64,000 bases of DNA from Solirubrobacteraceae bacterium (GCA_017882455.1 JADGPL010000008.1:1-64000); one strand, 5' to 3'; counted from the first letter of the stretch, positions 16,464 to 24,798 are shown. Numbers and translations: made by a program. Notes: generated by a model from the letters alone, not told the origin.

Positions 16464-18344
16464 ATGACCACCTTCTCCAGACTCCTAGGATTCCTCCGGC
16501 CCTACAAGCGCGGCCTGATCGCCTCATGGGCGCTGGCGAGCCTCGCGATGGTCATGACCGTCCTCTTGCCCTACCTCACGGGCCTGGCCGTGGAAGCGAT
16601 CAGGCGGGGCACCTCTCACGGCCAGCATCATCAGCTCGCACAGCGCGCCCACGACCGGCACACGCTGCTGGTGCTGGCGCTCGTGATCGTCGCGGCCGTG
16701 ATCGCTCGCTGGGCGCTCACCTACATGCGAAGGATGATCGCCGGGCAGATCTCCCTGGGCATCGAATTCGACCTGCGCCAGATGCTCTACGGGCACCTGC
16801 AACGGCTCGAGCTGAGCTTCTTCGACCGCCAGCAGACCGGGCAACTGATGTCCCGCGCGACCGTGGATCTGCAGGCGGTGCGCTTCTTCCTCGGCTACGG
16901 CCTCGTGTTCATCCTGCAGTCCGCGCTCACGCTCCTGCTGGCCGGCGCGGCGATGATCGCGATCAACCCCGGGCTCGGGCTGATCGCGATGGCGCCCGTC
17001 CCCTTCGTGGTGGTCATCTCCCAGCGCTACGGGCGCAGCGCACGTCCCGCCATCCAGGAGGTTCAGCAGCGGATCGCCGAGCTCACGGCAGACGCCGAGG
17101 AGAACATCTCGGGCGTGCGCGTGGTGAAGTCCTTCGCCCGCGAGCCCCACCAGCTCGAGCGCTTTCGCCACAGCGTGGCGCGTGTCTTCGACCAGTCGAT
17201 GGTGGCCACGCGCCTGGAGGCGCGCTTCAACCCGATCATCGGCTTCCTGCCCCAGCTCGGTCTCGCCGCAGTCCTGCTGATAGGGGGGCGCAGCGTGATC
17301 CACGCGCACCTCACGCTCGGGCAGTTCAGCCAGTTCTACCTCTACCTCAACATGCTCATCGGCCCGATGCGCTCGCTCGGGGTGACACTCGGCCTGGCCC
17401 AGCGCGCGACCGCCTCGGGAGCCCGGATCTTCCAGGTCCTCGACCGCGGGCCGCGCATCCTCGAGCCGCCCGGCGCGCCCGAGCTGCCAGCCGGCAACGG
17501 GCACGTGCAGCTGCGCGGCGTGACGCTGCGCTATGACGAAGCAGACGACTTCGGCGCGGTCTACGCGGGCCCCCGCGAGGTCTCGCTCGACGGCGGCGCG
17601 AAGGCCCGGCCGCCACGCGCCGTGCTCAGCCACGTCGACCTCGACGTCCCGGCGGGAAGCACCGTGGCGCTCGTGGGCGCCACGGGCTCGGGCAAGACGA
17701 GCCTCGTCTCGCTGATCCCCCGCCTGTATGACGCGAGCGAGGGCCAGATCCTGCTCGACGGCGCCGACGTGCGCACCGTCAGCCTGCGCTCCTTGCGCGC
17801 AGCCGTGGCGGTGGTCAGCGACGACCCCTTCCTGTTCTCGGCCTCCGTGGCCGAGAACATCGCCTACGGGCGCCCCTCGGCGTCGATGGCAGAGGTCGAA
17901 GAGGCCGCCCGGCGGGCGCAGGCCCACGACTTCGTCATGCGCCTGCCCCAGGGCTTCGACACGCGCGTGGGCGAGCGCGGGCTCTCGCTGTCCGGCGGGC
18001 AGCGCCAGCGCATCGCTATCGCGCGCGCGCTGCTGGCCGACCCGCGCGTGCTGATCCTCGACGACGCCACCTCCGCGGTGGACGCCTCGACAGAGCAGAG
18101 CATCAAGCTCGCCCTCGACGAGGTCATGGAGGGGCGCACCACGTTCGTGATCGCCCACCGGCTCTCCACGATCTCCCTGGCCGATGAGATCGTCGTGCTC
18201 GACCACGGTCGCATCGTCGCCGACGGCGACCACGACGAGCTGCTGCTCACCTCAGAGCTCTACCGCGAGATCGTCGAGAAGGGACTCCCGGACCAGGTCT
18301 TTCTGACGCGCAAGCCTCGCGAGCGCGAGGTGAGCGGCCTGTGA
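16464..18344 (+). CDS. Heterodimeric ABC exporter, subunit with degenerate catalytic site
   Basis: A 626-residue half-transporter: six membrane segments (about 1-320) and one nucleotide-binding domain. Walker A is VGATGSGKTS, the signature is the consensus LSGGQRQR and the switch His is in VIAHRLST. Walker B ends ILDDATS, with Asp where the catalytic Glu normally sits, which is typical of the non-canonical half of heterodimeric exporters such as TM287/288 or BmrCD. About 30 extra residues lie between strand 1 of the NBD (LRYDEADD) and VLSHVDLDVPAG. Its GTGA end overlaps the partner gene. Probable drug or lipid exporter. Confidence 0.9.
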   Translation: MTTFSRLLGFLRPYKRGLIASWALASLAMVMTVLLPYLTGLAVEAIRRGTSHGQHHQLAQRAHDRHTLLVLALVIVAAVIARWALTYMRRMIAGQISLGIEFDLRQMLYGHLQRLELSFFDRQQTGQLMSRATVDLQAVRFFLGYGLVFILQSALTLLLAGAAMIAINPGLGLIAMAPVPFVVVISQRYGRSARPAIQEVQQRIAELTADAEENISGVRVVKSFAREPHQLERFRHSVARVFDQSMVATRLEARFNPIIGFLPQLGLAAVLLIGGRSVIHAHLTLGQFSQFYLYLNMLIGPMRSLGVTLGLAQRATASGARIFQVLDRGPRILEPPGAPELPAGNGHVQLRGVTLRYDEADDFGAVYAGPREVSLDGGAKARPPRAVLSHVDLDVPAGSTVALVGATGSGKTSLVSLIPRLYDASEGQILLDGADVRTVSLRSLRAAVAVVSDDPFLFSASVAENIAYGRPSASMAEVEEAARRAQAHDFVMRLPQGFDTRVGERGLSLSGGQRQRIAIARALLADPRVLILDDATSAVDASTEQSIKLALDEVMEGRTTFVIAHRLSTISLADEIVVLDHGRIVADGDHDELLLTSELYREIVEKGLPDQVFLTRKPREREVSGL

Positions 18345-20248
18345 GCCCGGCCATGGGCAGGGGCCCCGGAGGCCCGCAGTGGACCGGCGAGCGCGCCAGC
18401 CGCGGGACCCGCGGGCGCAACCTGCGTGGGCTGCTCGCCCTGCTGCGCCCCTACCGGGCGCGCGCCGCGGTGATGCTCGTGGCACTCGTCCTCGGCACCG
18501 GCGCCACGCTGGCGCCTCCGCTACTGGCCAGGGAGGCGATCGACAAGGGCATCGACCGCCACGACACCTCCACGCTCGTGATCGTCGTGATCGCCTTCCT
18601 CTTCTCGGCGGTGCTCGTGTGGGCGATGACCTACGTGCAGACCTATCTCGTCGGCTGGGTCGGCCAGCGCGCGCTGGCAGACCTGCGCATCCGCATCTTC
18701 ACCCACCTGCAGACGCTGCCGATCGGCTTCTACGAGAGCCGCCCGGCGGGCGTCCTGATCTCGCGCATGACCAACGACATCGAGGCCCTTGACAGCCTCG
18801 TGACCGACTCGGTGGTGACCCTGTTCCAGGCGGGCCTCACGCTGCTCGGCACGGTCGGGATCCTGCTCTACCTCGACGTCAAGCTCGCGCTGATCACCTT
18901 CTGCGTGCTGCCGCTGCTGCTCGCCGGCTCGCTGTGGTTCAGGATCGTCTCGGCCGGGGCCTTTCGCCGTACGCGAGAGACGATCGGCTCGATCACGGCC
19001 TACCTGCAGGAGACGCTGTCGGGGATCCGCGTGGTGCGCAGCTTCGCTCAGGAGCCGGTCCACGCGGAGCAGTTCACGGAGCTGAACGCCGACAACCGCG
19101 AGGCCAACATGACCACGGTGCGCCTCAACGCCGCCTACTTCCCGACCGTGGAAATGCTCTCCGGCGTGGCCGTCGCCGTGATCGTCCTCTACGGCGGCCT
19201 GCAGGCGATCAACGGCCACATCACCGTCGGCACCGTGGTCGCCTTCGTGGCCGCCCTCTCGAACCTGTTCGAACCGATCCAACAGCTCTCCCAGCTGTAT
19301 GCCACCTACCAGTCCGGCATGGCCGCGCTGGAGAAGATCTTCCAGCTGCTCGACGTGCGCCCCGACCTCGAGGACCGCAAGGGCGCCCTCGAGCTCGGGC
19401 GCATCCGCGGCGAGGTCAGCTTCGAGGACGTCTCCTTCGCCTACACCCGCCCACCGGACCGGCGGGTCGCGGCGAACGGCTCCGGGCCAGCGCGGAACGG
19501 CTCCGGGCCCGCCGGGAACGGCTCCCGGCCGGCGGCGGCCGAGGCCGAGGCCGAGAAGGTGCTGGCGCTCGACCACGTGAGCCTCGAGATACCCCCCGGC
19601 CAGACGGTCGCGCTCGTGGGGGCCACGGGCGCGGGCAAGTCGACGATGGCCAAGCTGATCGCCCGCTTCTACGATCCCACCTCGGGTGCCGTGCTCGTGG
19701 ACGGCCACGATCTGCGCGAAGTCTCGAGCGCCTCGCTGCGCTCGCAGATGGGGATCGTCCCGCAGGAGGCCTTCCTCTTCTCGGGCACCGTGGCCGAGAA
19801 CATCGCCTTCGGGCGCCCCGACGCCGATGAGGCCCAGATCCGCGCCGCGGCGGCGGCCGTCGGCGCGGAGGAGTTCATCTCCGAGCTGCCCCACGGCTAT
19901 GACACCGAAGTCGGCGAGCGTGGCGCGCAGCTCTCGGCCGGACAACGTCAGCTGATCGCTTTCGCGCGGGCGCTGATCGCCGATCCGCGCATCCTCGTGC
20001 TCGACGAGGCCACCTCCAACGTCGACCTGCACTCCGAGGCTAGGATCGAGCAGGGCCTGCGCCGCCTGCTGGCCGGGCGCACCTCGATCGTGATCGCCCA
20101 CCGGCTCTCGACCATCCGCCAGGCCGGGCGGATCGTGGTGCTCGAGCACGGGCACATCGCCGAGCAGGGCACCCACGAGGAGCTGATCGAGGCCGAGGGG
20201 CGCTACTACGAGCTCTATCGCGACTGGGCCACGCAGGCCGCGGCGTAG
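18341..20248 (+). CDS. Heterodimeric ABC exporter, catalytically complete subunit
   Basis: A 635-residue partner of the preceding half-transporter. Membrane domain at about 25-340, Walker A VGATGAGKST, Walker B with the catalytic Glu (VLDEATSNVD) and H-loop VIAHRLST. Its signature is LSAGQRQL, deviating from LSGGQ, so by the TM287/288 model one ATP site of the dimer is canonical and one degenerate. A repetitive NGSGP-type insertion (about residues 376-405; DNA 19472-19533) sits at the start of the NBD, where the partner also has an insertion. GTG 18341 overlaps the upstream stop. Confidence 0.9.
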   Translation: MSPAMGRGPGGPQWTGERASRGTRGRNLRGLLALLRPYRARAAVMLVALVLGTGATLAPPLLAREAIDKGIDRHDTSTLVIVVIAFLFSAVLVWAMTYVQTYLVGWVGQRALADLRIRIFTHLQTLPIGFYESRPAGVLISRMTNDIEALDSLVTDSVVTLFQAGLTLLGTVGILLYLDVKLALITFCVLPLLLAGSLWFRIVSAGAFRRTRETIGSITAYLQETLSGIRVVRSFAQEPVHAEQFTELNADNREANMTTVRLNAAYFPTVEMLSGVAVAVIVLYGGLQAINGHITVGTVVAFVAALSNLFEPIQQLSQLYATYQSGMAALEKIFQLLDVRPDLEDRKGALELGRIRGEVSFEDVSFAYTRPPDRRVAANGSGPARNGSGPAGNGSRPAAAEAEAEKVLALDHVSLEIPPGQTVALVGATGAGKSTMAKLIARFYDPTSGAVLVDGHDLREVSSASLRSQMGIVPQEAFLFSGTVAENIAFGRPDADEAQIRAAAAAVGAEEFISELPHGYDTEVGERGAQLSAGQRQLIAFARALIADPRILVLDEATSNVDLHSEARIEQGLRRLLAGRTSIVIAHRLSTIRQAGRIVVLEHGHIAEQGTHEELIEAEGRYYELYRDWATQAAA

Positions 20249-20270
20249 CGCCGCGCGGCGCGGCGCTACG
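20244..20270. terminator. Bidirectional hairpin containing the ABC gene stop codon
   Basis: Perfect 12-bp arms CGTAGCGCCGCG (20244-20255) and CGCGGCGCTACG (20259-20270) with a 3-nt loop. The left arm contains the TAG stop of the exporter gene. It sits between convergent genes and is very stable, but lacks U-tracts. Confidence 0.55.
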
Positions 20271-20281
20271 GCCCGGGGTCC

Positions 20282-20476
20282 TCAGAAGCCCTGGCGCGGC
20301 CGGCGCTCGAGCTCGCGCCTCACGATCTCCCCGACGATCTCCTGCGTGCCCGTGCCCTCCTGGGCGGCCCACAGGCGCAGCTTGCGCCACTCATCCGGGG
20401 TCAGGCTCAGACGCACCGTCTTGACGTTGGGGTCTCCCCCCTTCGGCTCGGGAGCGCGTCCTTCTGGAGGTGCCAT
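20282..20476 (-). CDS. Small ribbon-helix-helix-like protein
   Basis: A 64-residue protein. A charged N-terminal arm is followed by VKTVRLSLTPDEWRKLRLWAAQEGTGTQEIVGEIVRREL, which has the strand-helix-helix shape of Arc/CopG-type DNA-binding proteins. No toxin gene is adjacent, so it is more likely a lone regulator than an antitoxin. It is convergent with the ABC exporter. Confidence 0.6.
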   Translation of the reverse strand: MAPPEGRAPEPKGGDPNVKTVRLSLTPDEWRKLRLWAAQEGTGTQEIVGEIVRRELERRPRQGF

Positions 20477-20556
20477 GCAGCGCAGCTAATCACGACCGGC
20501 AGCGCGAGGACCCGGGCAGGCGAGCCCTCGCGCTCCAACGACCCCGGCCCTGCGGT

Positions 20557-20946
20557 TCAGCCGCCCTGCCCCGCGTACTGGATCTTTGCCCCCGGCTTCG
20601 TGCAGACCTGGGGCACGGTGCCGACCGGGACTTTGAAATGTCCGGTCGTGCATTTGTAGTGCTCCGGGATGGTGCTCGTTGTGTTGCTCTTGTACTGCAG
20701 GGCCAGGAACTTGTAGGCGGCGGCGCAGGAGACCCCCTGGGTGGAGATCGCCTTGATCGTCACCTTGTATTTCCGCGGCGCTTCGCCCGGGCCGCCCTGG
20801 ATTTCGATCACCTCCGTCTTGTTCGCGCACTTGTGCACCGGTCCCGCGGCGGCCATTGCCCCCGGCGTGAGCGCCGCGACGCCGCCGGCCAGCGCCAGCA
20901 GCCCCCCGAGTGCGGCCAATCGCTTGCTCCCCAGTCGAGCTTCCAT
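20557..20946 (-). CDS. Secreted small protein with four cysteines
   Basis: A 129-residue protein with a signal peptide: basic start, hydrophobic core LAALGGLLALAGGVAAL, and cleavage probably after GAMA near residue 32. The mature part of about 97 residues is strand-rich and has four Cys (in HKCANK, VSCAAA, YKCTTG, QVCTKPG), enough for two disulfides. No family recognised. It stands alone between the RHH-like gene and tRNA-Gln. Confidence 0.65.
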   Translation of the reverse strand: MEARLGSKRLAALGGLLALAGGVAALTPGAMAAAGPVHKCANKTEVIEIQGGPGEAPRKYKVTIKAISTQGVSCAAAYKFLALQYKSNTTSTIPEHYKCTTGHFKVPVGTVPQVCTKPGAKIQYAGQGG

Positions 20947-21023
20947 TCAGGCCTCCGTTTCCAGCGGCGCCAACCGGCGCCGATCCCGGCGAAGAATACG
21001 GCCTTGCCCTCCTGCGCGAAACG

Positions 21024-21060
21024 ACGAATGCCCCGCATATACGGGGCCAGCGCGTACTCC
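21024..21060 (-). repeat. Second copy of the tRNA-Gln terminator segment
   Basis: A 37-nt segment matching 21133-21169 at 32 of 37 positions, in the same orientation and 109 bp away. Like that segment it contains a GCCCCG / CGGGGC hairpin (21030-21047). The second segment includes the 3' end of tRNA-Gln, so this copy may be left over from a duplication that once included the tRNA end; no tRNA body is visible beside it. Confidence 0.6.
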
Positions 21061-21137
21061 AAAGGGAGAGACCTGAGGACGTCGGCTCATGCGGGCCCTG
21101 CCGCACAGGTGGCACGAATGGCCACTCACACCACGAA

Positions 21138-21157
21138 GGCCCCGTATATGCGGGGCC
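21138..21157 (-). terminator. Terminator hairpin after tRNA-Gln
   Basis: Arms GGCCCCG and CGGGGCC with a TATATG loop, starting 10 nt beyond the tRNA 3' end and followed by TTCGT on the minus strand. The U-tract is short. Confidence 0.6.
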
Positions 21158-21166
21158 AACGCCTAC

Positions 21167-21238
21167 TCCGGGACAGGGACTCGAACCCCAATCTCCCGGA
21201 CCAGAACCGGGCGTCACTGCCAATTGGACTATCCCGGA
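21167..21238 (-). tRNA. tRNA-Gln, anticodon CTG
   Basis: A 72-nt cloverleaf on the minus strand: acceptor arms TCCGGGA and TCCCGGA, anticodon stem CCCGG/CCGGG around loop TTCTGGT (anticodon CTG), and T arm GGGG-TTCGAGT-CCCT. CCA is not encoded. It reads CAG, the dominant Gln codon in this GC-rich DNA. Confidence 0.95.
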
Positions 21239-21283
21239 CAGTGCCTTCGGAGCCAAGAATAGCCAATCGCCCGGCGAGCCCGC

Positions 21284-21961
21284 CTAGATGCTCGCCGGGT
21301 GCCCGTTGGGGGCGAAGAAGCCGGTGATGGCCTCCTCGAGGCCCTGGTCGAGCACCAGCAGCACCTCGTCGCCGGCTTCGATGACGGTGTCGGCTTTTGG
21401 CACGAAACCGGTGCCGCCGCGCAGCACCGAGATGATCAGGCTGCCCTCGGGGAGCTCGATGTCGGAGACCTTCATCCCGAGCGTGGGCGCGTCGGAGGCC
21501 ACCTCGAGCTCGATGATCTCCAGACGCTCCTCTTCGAGGGCGAGCAGGTGCACGAGGCCGTAGCGGGGCACCTCGTGCTCGATCAGGCGCAGGATCAGGT
21601 CGGTGGCGGAGACCGCCGGCTGGATGCCGAGCAGCCTGAAGTGGTCGTGGTTGCGGGGGTTGTTGACCCGCGCGATGATCCGGTCGCAGAGGTACTTCTC
21701 CTTGGCGACCTGGCAGACGAGGATGTTGTCCTCGTCATCGCCCGTGACCGCGATCACGAGATCGGCGCGCTGGATGCCCGCTCGCTCGAGCACCCACAGC
21801 TCGGTCGCGTCCCCGTATTGGACGGCGTGCTCGAACTCCTCCTCGAGGGTCAGGTAGCGGGGCCGGAAGGACTCGATCAGCGTGACCTCGTGGTCCTTGG
21901 AGATCAGCTCCCGGGCGAGGTTGCGCCCGACCTTGCCGGCGCCGGCGATGATCGCGTACAT
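21284..21961 (-). CDS. TrkA/CeoC-type K+ uptake regulator (RCK_N + RCK_C)
   Basis: A 225-residue cytoplasmic regulator of K+ transport. The NAD-binding RCK_N domain starts IIAGAGKVGRNLARELI and includes VIAVTGDDEDNILVCQVAKE; the RCK_C domain (about 140-220) has EGSLIISVLRGG and GDEVLLVL. It starts 4 bp after the ceoB-like gene and is the last gene of the operon. The membrane Trk/Ktr pore protein is not in the window. Confidence 0.9.
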   Translation of the reverse strand: MYAIIAGAGKVGRNLARELISKDHEVTLIESFRPRYLTLEEEFEHAVQYGDATELWVLERAGIQRADLVIAVTGDDEDNILVCQVAKEKYLCDRIIARVNNPRNHDHFRLLGIQPAVSATDLILRLIEHEVPRYGLVHLLALEEERLEIIELEVASDAPTLGMKVSDIELPEGSLIISVLRGGTGFVPKADTVIEAGDEVLLVLDQGLEEAITGFFAPNGHPASI

Positions 21962-21965
21962 GCCT

Positions 21966-22394
21966 CTACTCTCCGTCGGGTGCGAGCGCGCGCTCGAAGC
22001 CCTCGATCGCGTGCTTGGTCGGGGAGATCGTATGCAGCCCCTGCTCGCCGTACCAGTCGGCGCGGGCCGGATCCATCACGCGCACGATCGCCTTCTGCAC
22101 GCCGAAGCGCTTCTGGGCGATCTGGGCGATCACGAGGTTGGTGTTGTCTCCGGCGGTGGAGGCGATGAACACGTCTGCGCGCTCGATGCCCGCCTGGATC
22201 AACGCGTCGGTCTCGAGCGCCGTGCCGACCGTGAACTGTCCCTTGGCGTCCTCCCAGCTCTCGCTCTGGCCGGCGTCGAGGCGCTCGTGGGAGAGCGGGT
22301 CGGCGTCGAGGACCGAGACTTCGTGGCCGGCCGCCAGAGCAGACTTGGCGACGGCCGAGCCGACGCGCCCCGCGCCGACGATCAGGACGAACAT
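21966..22394 (-). CDS. TrkA/CeoB-type protein, RCK_N domain only
   Basis: A 142-residue NAD-binding RCK_N domain with FVLIVGAGRVGSAVAKSAL at the start and IASTAGDNTNLVIAQIAQKRF in the middle; the RCK_C half is absent. A short TrkA partner next to a full-length one matches the CeoB/CeoC arrangement in actinobacteria. It probably forms a mixed gating ring with the next gene product. Confidence 0.88.
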   Translation of the reverse strand: MFVLIVGAGRVGSAVAKSALAAGHEVSVLDADPLSHERLDAGQSESWEDAKGQFTVGTALETDALIQAGIERADVFIASTAGDNTNLVIAQIAQKRFGVQKAIVRVMDPARADWYGEQGLHTISPTKHAIEGFERALAPDGE

Positions 22395-22439
22395 CGCGTG
22401 GCGGTGAATGGCGTGGTGCTGAATGGCATAGCGGGCAGG

Positions 22440-24446
22440 TTAGACGATGGAGGCGCTGTCCCGGTTGGCCCGTCGCGCCTGCTCGGCCGGTGAGTCGCGG
22501 GCCGCGGGGGCGGTGACGATCACGCGGCATGCGGCCTTGCGCACCACGTACTTGCTCACCTCTCCCACGTAGCCCTCCAGCGGTCCCCCGCGGCCTCCCA
22601 GGCGAGCCCCGCCGCGGATCAGCGACGGCTCCTCGGCCCCGAGCACGATCGCCTCCACCCCACGCCTGCGGGCCTCGTCGACGATCGCGTAGCCGGCACG
22701 GCGGGTGCGCACGGTGGCCGTGGCCACCTGCACGCCCGTGTACTCCTCCCCCACGGCCTTGGCCCTGGCGAGCACCTGGCGGGCGTGCTTGATCTGGGCT
22801 TCGGGAAGGCTCGCGTCGAGCGGCAGGGACATCGGGATCACGAAGATCCACAGCGCCTCGATGGTGGCGGTGTCGATCGCCGCCTCGTCGGTCTGCTCGC
22901 CCGATACGAGCAGGGCCGCGGTCTGCACGATGTCGTCGTCGAGATCGGCGCCGAACAGGGGCACGAGCACCGAGCCGTAGTCGCGCTCGGGCGCCTGCTC
23001 GGCGCGCAGAACCTGGGGCGAGACGGTCACGCGTTTGAGCAGCGAGGTTTCATCGGCCCGGCGGTAGACCACATACAGGGCGACGCCGGCCGCCATCCAG
23101 CCCAGGCCCACATAGCGGGCGGGCTGGTGCACGATCATCACAGCCACCCACCCGAGGCCGGAGACCAGCGCCCCGAAGGCGGCCGGCAGCGGCAGCTCGC
23201 CGCCGCCGATCCGGATCGACAGGGGCACCCGATAGGGCCTGTCGCGGTCGGCCTCGGAGTAGCGCAGGCGGCAGATGGAGAGGTGGGCGATGGTGAAGGC
23301 GAGCATCGCCCCGAAGGCGTAGCTGCCGACCAGGAAGTCGAGGTTCTCGGGGACCACCAGTCCCGCGGCGATGACGCCGGCGAGGATGATCAGCACGTAG
23401 GGGGTGGAGCGCTCCGGATGCAGGCGTCCCAGCCCACTGGGGATCTGGCGGTTGGTGGAGAGCGAGTAGGCCAGGCGGGAGAGGCCGAGCATGGCCGAGT
23501 TGGCGGCCGCCACGAGCGTCACGGCGGCGAGGGCCGCCACCAGGTACCTCAGCCCCTGCTCCAGCCAGTGGGGGTGCACGTGGGTGACGATCCCGATCAT
23601 CGGGGCGTTCAGGTAGCGGGAGGCCAGGGCGGTGTGCCCGCCACGGACGGGCAGGGCGGTGACGGCGACGAGGGCGATCCCGACGTAGAGGAAGACCACG
23701 GTGGCCGTGCCGCTGGCGATCATCCGCTTGAGCCCCCCGCGGCTGATCCGCACCTCCCCCGCGAGGCCGGAGGCGGACTCGAGGCTCGTGAAGGAGATCA
23801 CCGCCACGGTCAGGGCGAAGACGAGATCCGACCATTTGGGGGCGCTGCCCAGGTGGATGGGATCGAGCAGGGTGTGGGGGTTGAAGAAGAGGGCGAGACC
23901 GAGCACCACGATGAAGGCCTGCAGGGCCAGGTCGCCGGCCACGATGATCCCCACCCGCCGCGCCCGCTTGCCGCCGAAGCCGCGGATGTTGCTCAGCACG
24001 ACCAGGGCGATGAAGGCGAAGGACAGCAGCAGGGCCTCGTCGTGGTCGCCCAGGGGACTCCAGAAGATCCGCAGGTACTGGGTGGCCGAGAAGGCCGTGA
24101 CGGCGACCAGGATCACGTAGTCGAGCAGGATCGCCCAGCCGGCGATGAAGCTCACGAGCTCGTTGAAGGCGTAGCGCGCGAACACCGTGGCGCCGCCGCG
24201 GTCCTGGTGCATGGAGGCGCCCTCCACGTAGGTCATGGCCGTCAGCGTGAAGAGCAGGGCGGCGATCAGGAAGACCACCGGAGTCAACCCGAGGGCGTGT
24301 CCCGCGATGACCCCGAGGGAGAAGTAGATGGCGCTCGCCAGCGAGGAGTAGACGATCGTGAAGAGGATCGGCGAGCCGATGCTGCGGCGGACGATCACGC
24401 GCGAGCGCGCTGCGAGCTCCGAGGGGCCGCTCTCTCCCTCGCTCAT
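22440..24446 (-). CDS. APC-superfamily permease fused to a universal-stress-protein domain
   Basis: A 668-residue protein. About 12 membrane segments (residues 25-465) of the amino acid-polyamine-organocation superfamily carry SSLASAIYFSLG in helix 1 and NIRGFGGKRARR. The C-terminal 180 residues (from RDYGSVLVPLFG) form a UspA-like Rossmann domain ending KAACRVIVTAP. The fusion suggests transport gated by nucleotide or stress signals. It overlaps the small membrane protein upstream (ATGA) and precedes ceoB/ceoC, so K+ or amine transport is plausible. A paralogue is at 59280-61205. Confidence 0.85.
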   Translation of the reverse strand: MSEGESGPSELAARSRVIVRRSIGSPILFTIVYSSLASAIYFSLGVIAGHALGLTPVVFLIAALLFTLTAMTYVEGASMHQDRGGATVFARYAFNELVSFIAGWAILLDYVILVAVTAFSATQYLRIFWSPLGDHDEALLLSFAFIALVVLSNIRGFGGKRARRVGIIVAGDLALQAFIVVLGLALFFNPHTLLDPIHLGSAPKWSDLVFALTVAVISFTSLESASGLAGEVRISRGGLKRMIASGTATVVFLYVGIALVAVTALPVRGGHTALASRYLNAPMIGIVTHVHPHWLEQGLRYLVAALAAVTLVAAANSAMLGLSRLAYSLSTNRQIPSGLGRLHPERSTPYVLIILAGVIAAGLVVPENLDFLVGSYAFGAMLAFTIAHLSICRLRYSEADRDRPYRVPLSIRIGGGELPLPAAFGALVSGLGWVAVMIVHQPARYVGLGWMAAGVALYVVYRRADETSLLKRVTVSPQVLRAEQAPERDYGSVLVPLFGADLDDDIVQTAALLVSGEQTDEAAIDTATIEALWIFVIPMSLPLDASLPEAQIKHARQVLARAKAVGEEYTGVQVATATVRTRRAGYAIVDEARRRGVEAIVLGAEEPSLIRGGARLGGRGGPLEGYVGEVSKYVVRKAACRVIVTAPAARDSPAEQARRANRDSASIV

Positions 24447-24640
24447 CGATCCCGCCCCCTGCGCACCTCGATGTAGGTGCGCCCGATGCCGGCGGCGAGG
24501 AACAGGATGCCGAGCAGCAGGCGCGGCGATATGACGCTGCCCGTCCCTCCGACGATCTGGCCGATCAGCGCCAGCCCGATGACGATCATCGCCAGCGAGA
24601 AGAAGAGCGTTCCCGTTCGGTGCGCCTGTCGACCGTTCAT
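24443..24640 (-). CDS. Small two-TM membrane protein, first gene of the permease/CeoBC operon
   Basis: A 65-residue protein with two hydrophobic segments (about 12-30 and 38-55) and a basic C-terminus. AGGATGAG precedes ATG 24640. The stop overlaps the permease start, so it may be a small accessory subunit. Family not recognised. The triple palindrome (24658-24730) ends 17 bp before its start. Confidence 0.65.
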   Translation of the reverse strand: MNGRQAHRTGTLFFSLAMIVIGLALIGQIVGGTGSVISPRLLLGILFLAAGIGRTYIEVRRGRDR

Positions 24641-24657
24641 CTCATCCTGAGCTTATT

Positions 24658-24753
24658 CCGGGTGGCGCATGCGCCACCCGGCGGGACGGTGCATGCACCG
24701 TCCCGGAGCAGGGTCGCATGCGACCCTGCTGGCTCATGCCGCCCTGCGGTATG
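24658..24753. repeat. Three abutting perfect 24-bp palindromes plus a fourth hairpin
   Basis: Perfect palindromes span 24658-24681 (half-site CCGGGTGGCGCA), 24682-24705 (half-site CGGGACGGTGCA) and 24707-24730 (half-site AGCAGGGTCGCA). Each is centred on GCATGC while the outer arms differ, so pairing is kept and sequence is not. A weaker hairpin, CATGCCGC-CCT-GCGGTATG, follows at 24735-24753. The block fills most of the gap between the end of hppA and the ribosome binding site of the next gene on the same strand. It could be tandem 3'-end hairpins of hppA, a cis-acting RNA of the downstream operon, or a protein-binding array. Confidence 0.9.
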
Positions 24754-24798
24754 GCCTCCCGGATCAGCTTGGAGCGAGCCTGCGGCGCGACGAGCCAA

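Noticed and set aside
21061-21132. Decayed second tRNA between the two terminator copies
   Set aside because: No acceptor complement and no TTCGA T-loop can be found, so only the repeat itself is reported.
22785-24476. 563-codon open frame on + opposite the APC-USP permease
   Set aside because: Composition is Asp/His/Gly/Gln-rich with no domain, typical of a third-frame shadow of a GC-rich gene; the minus strand carries a clear permease.
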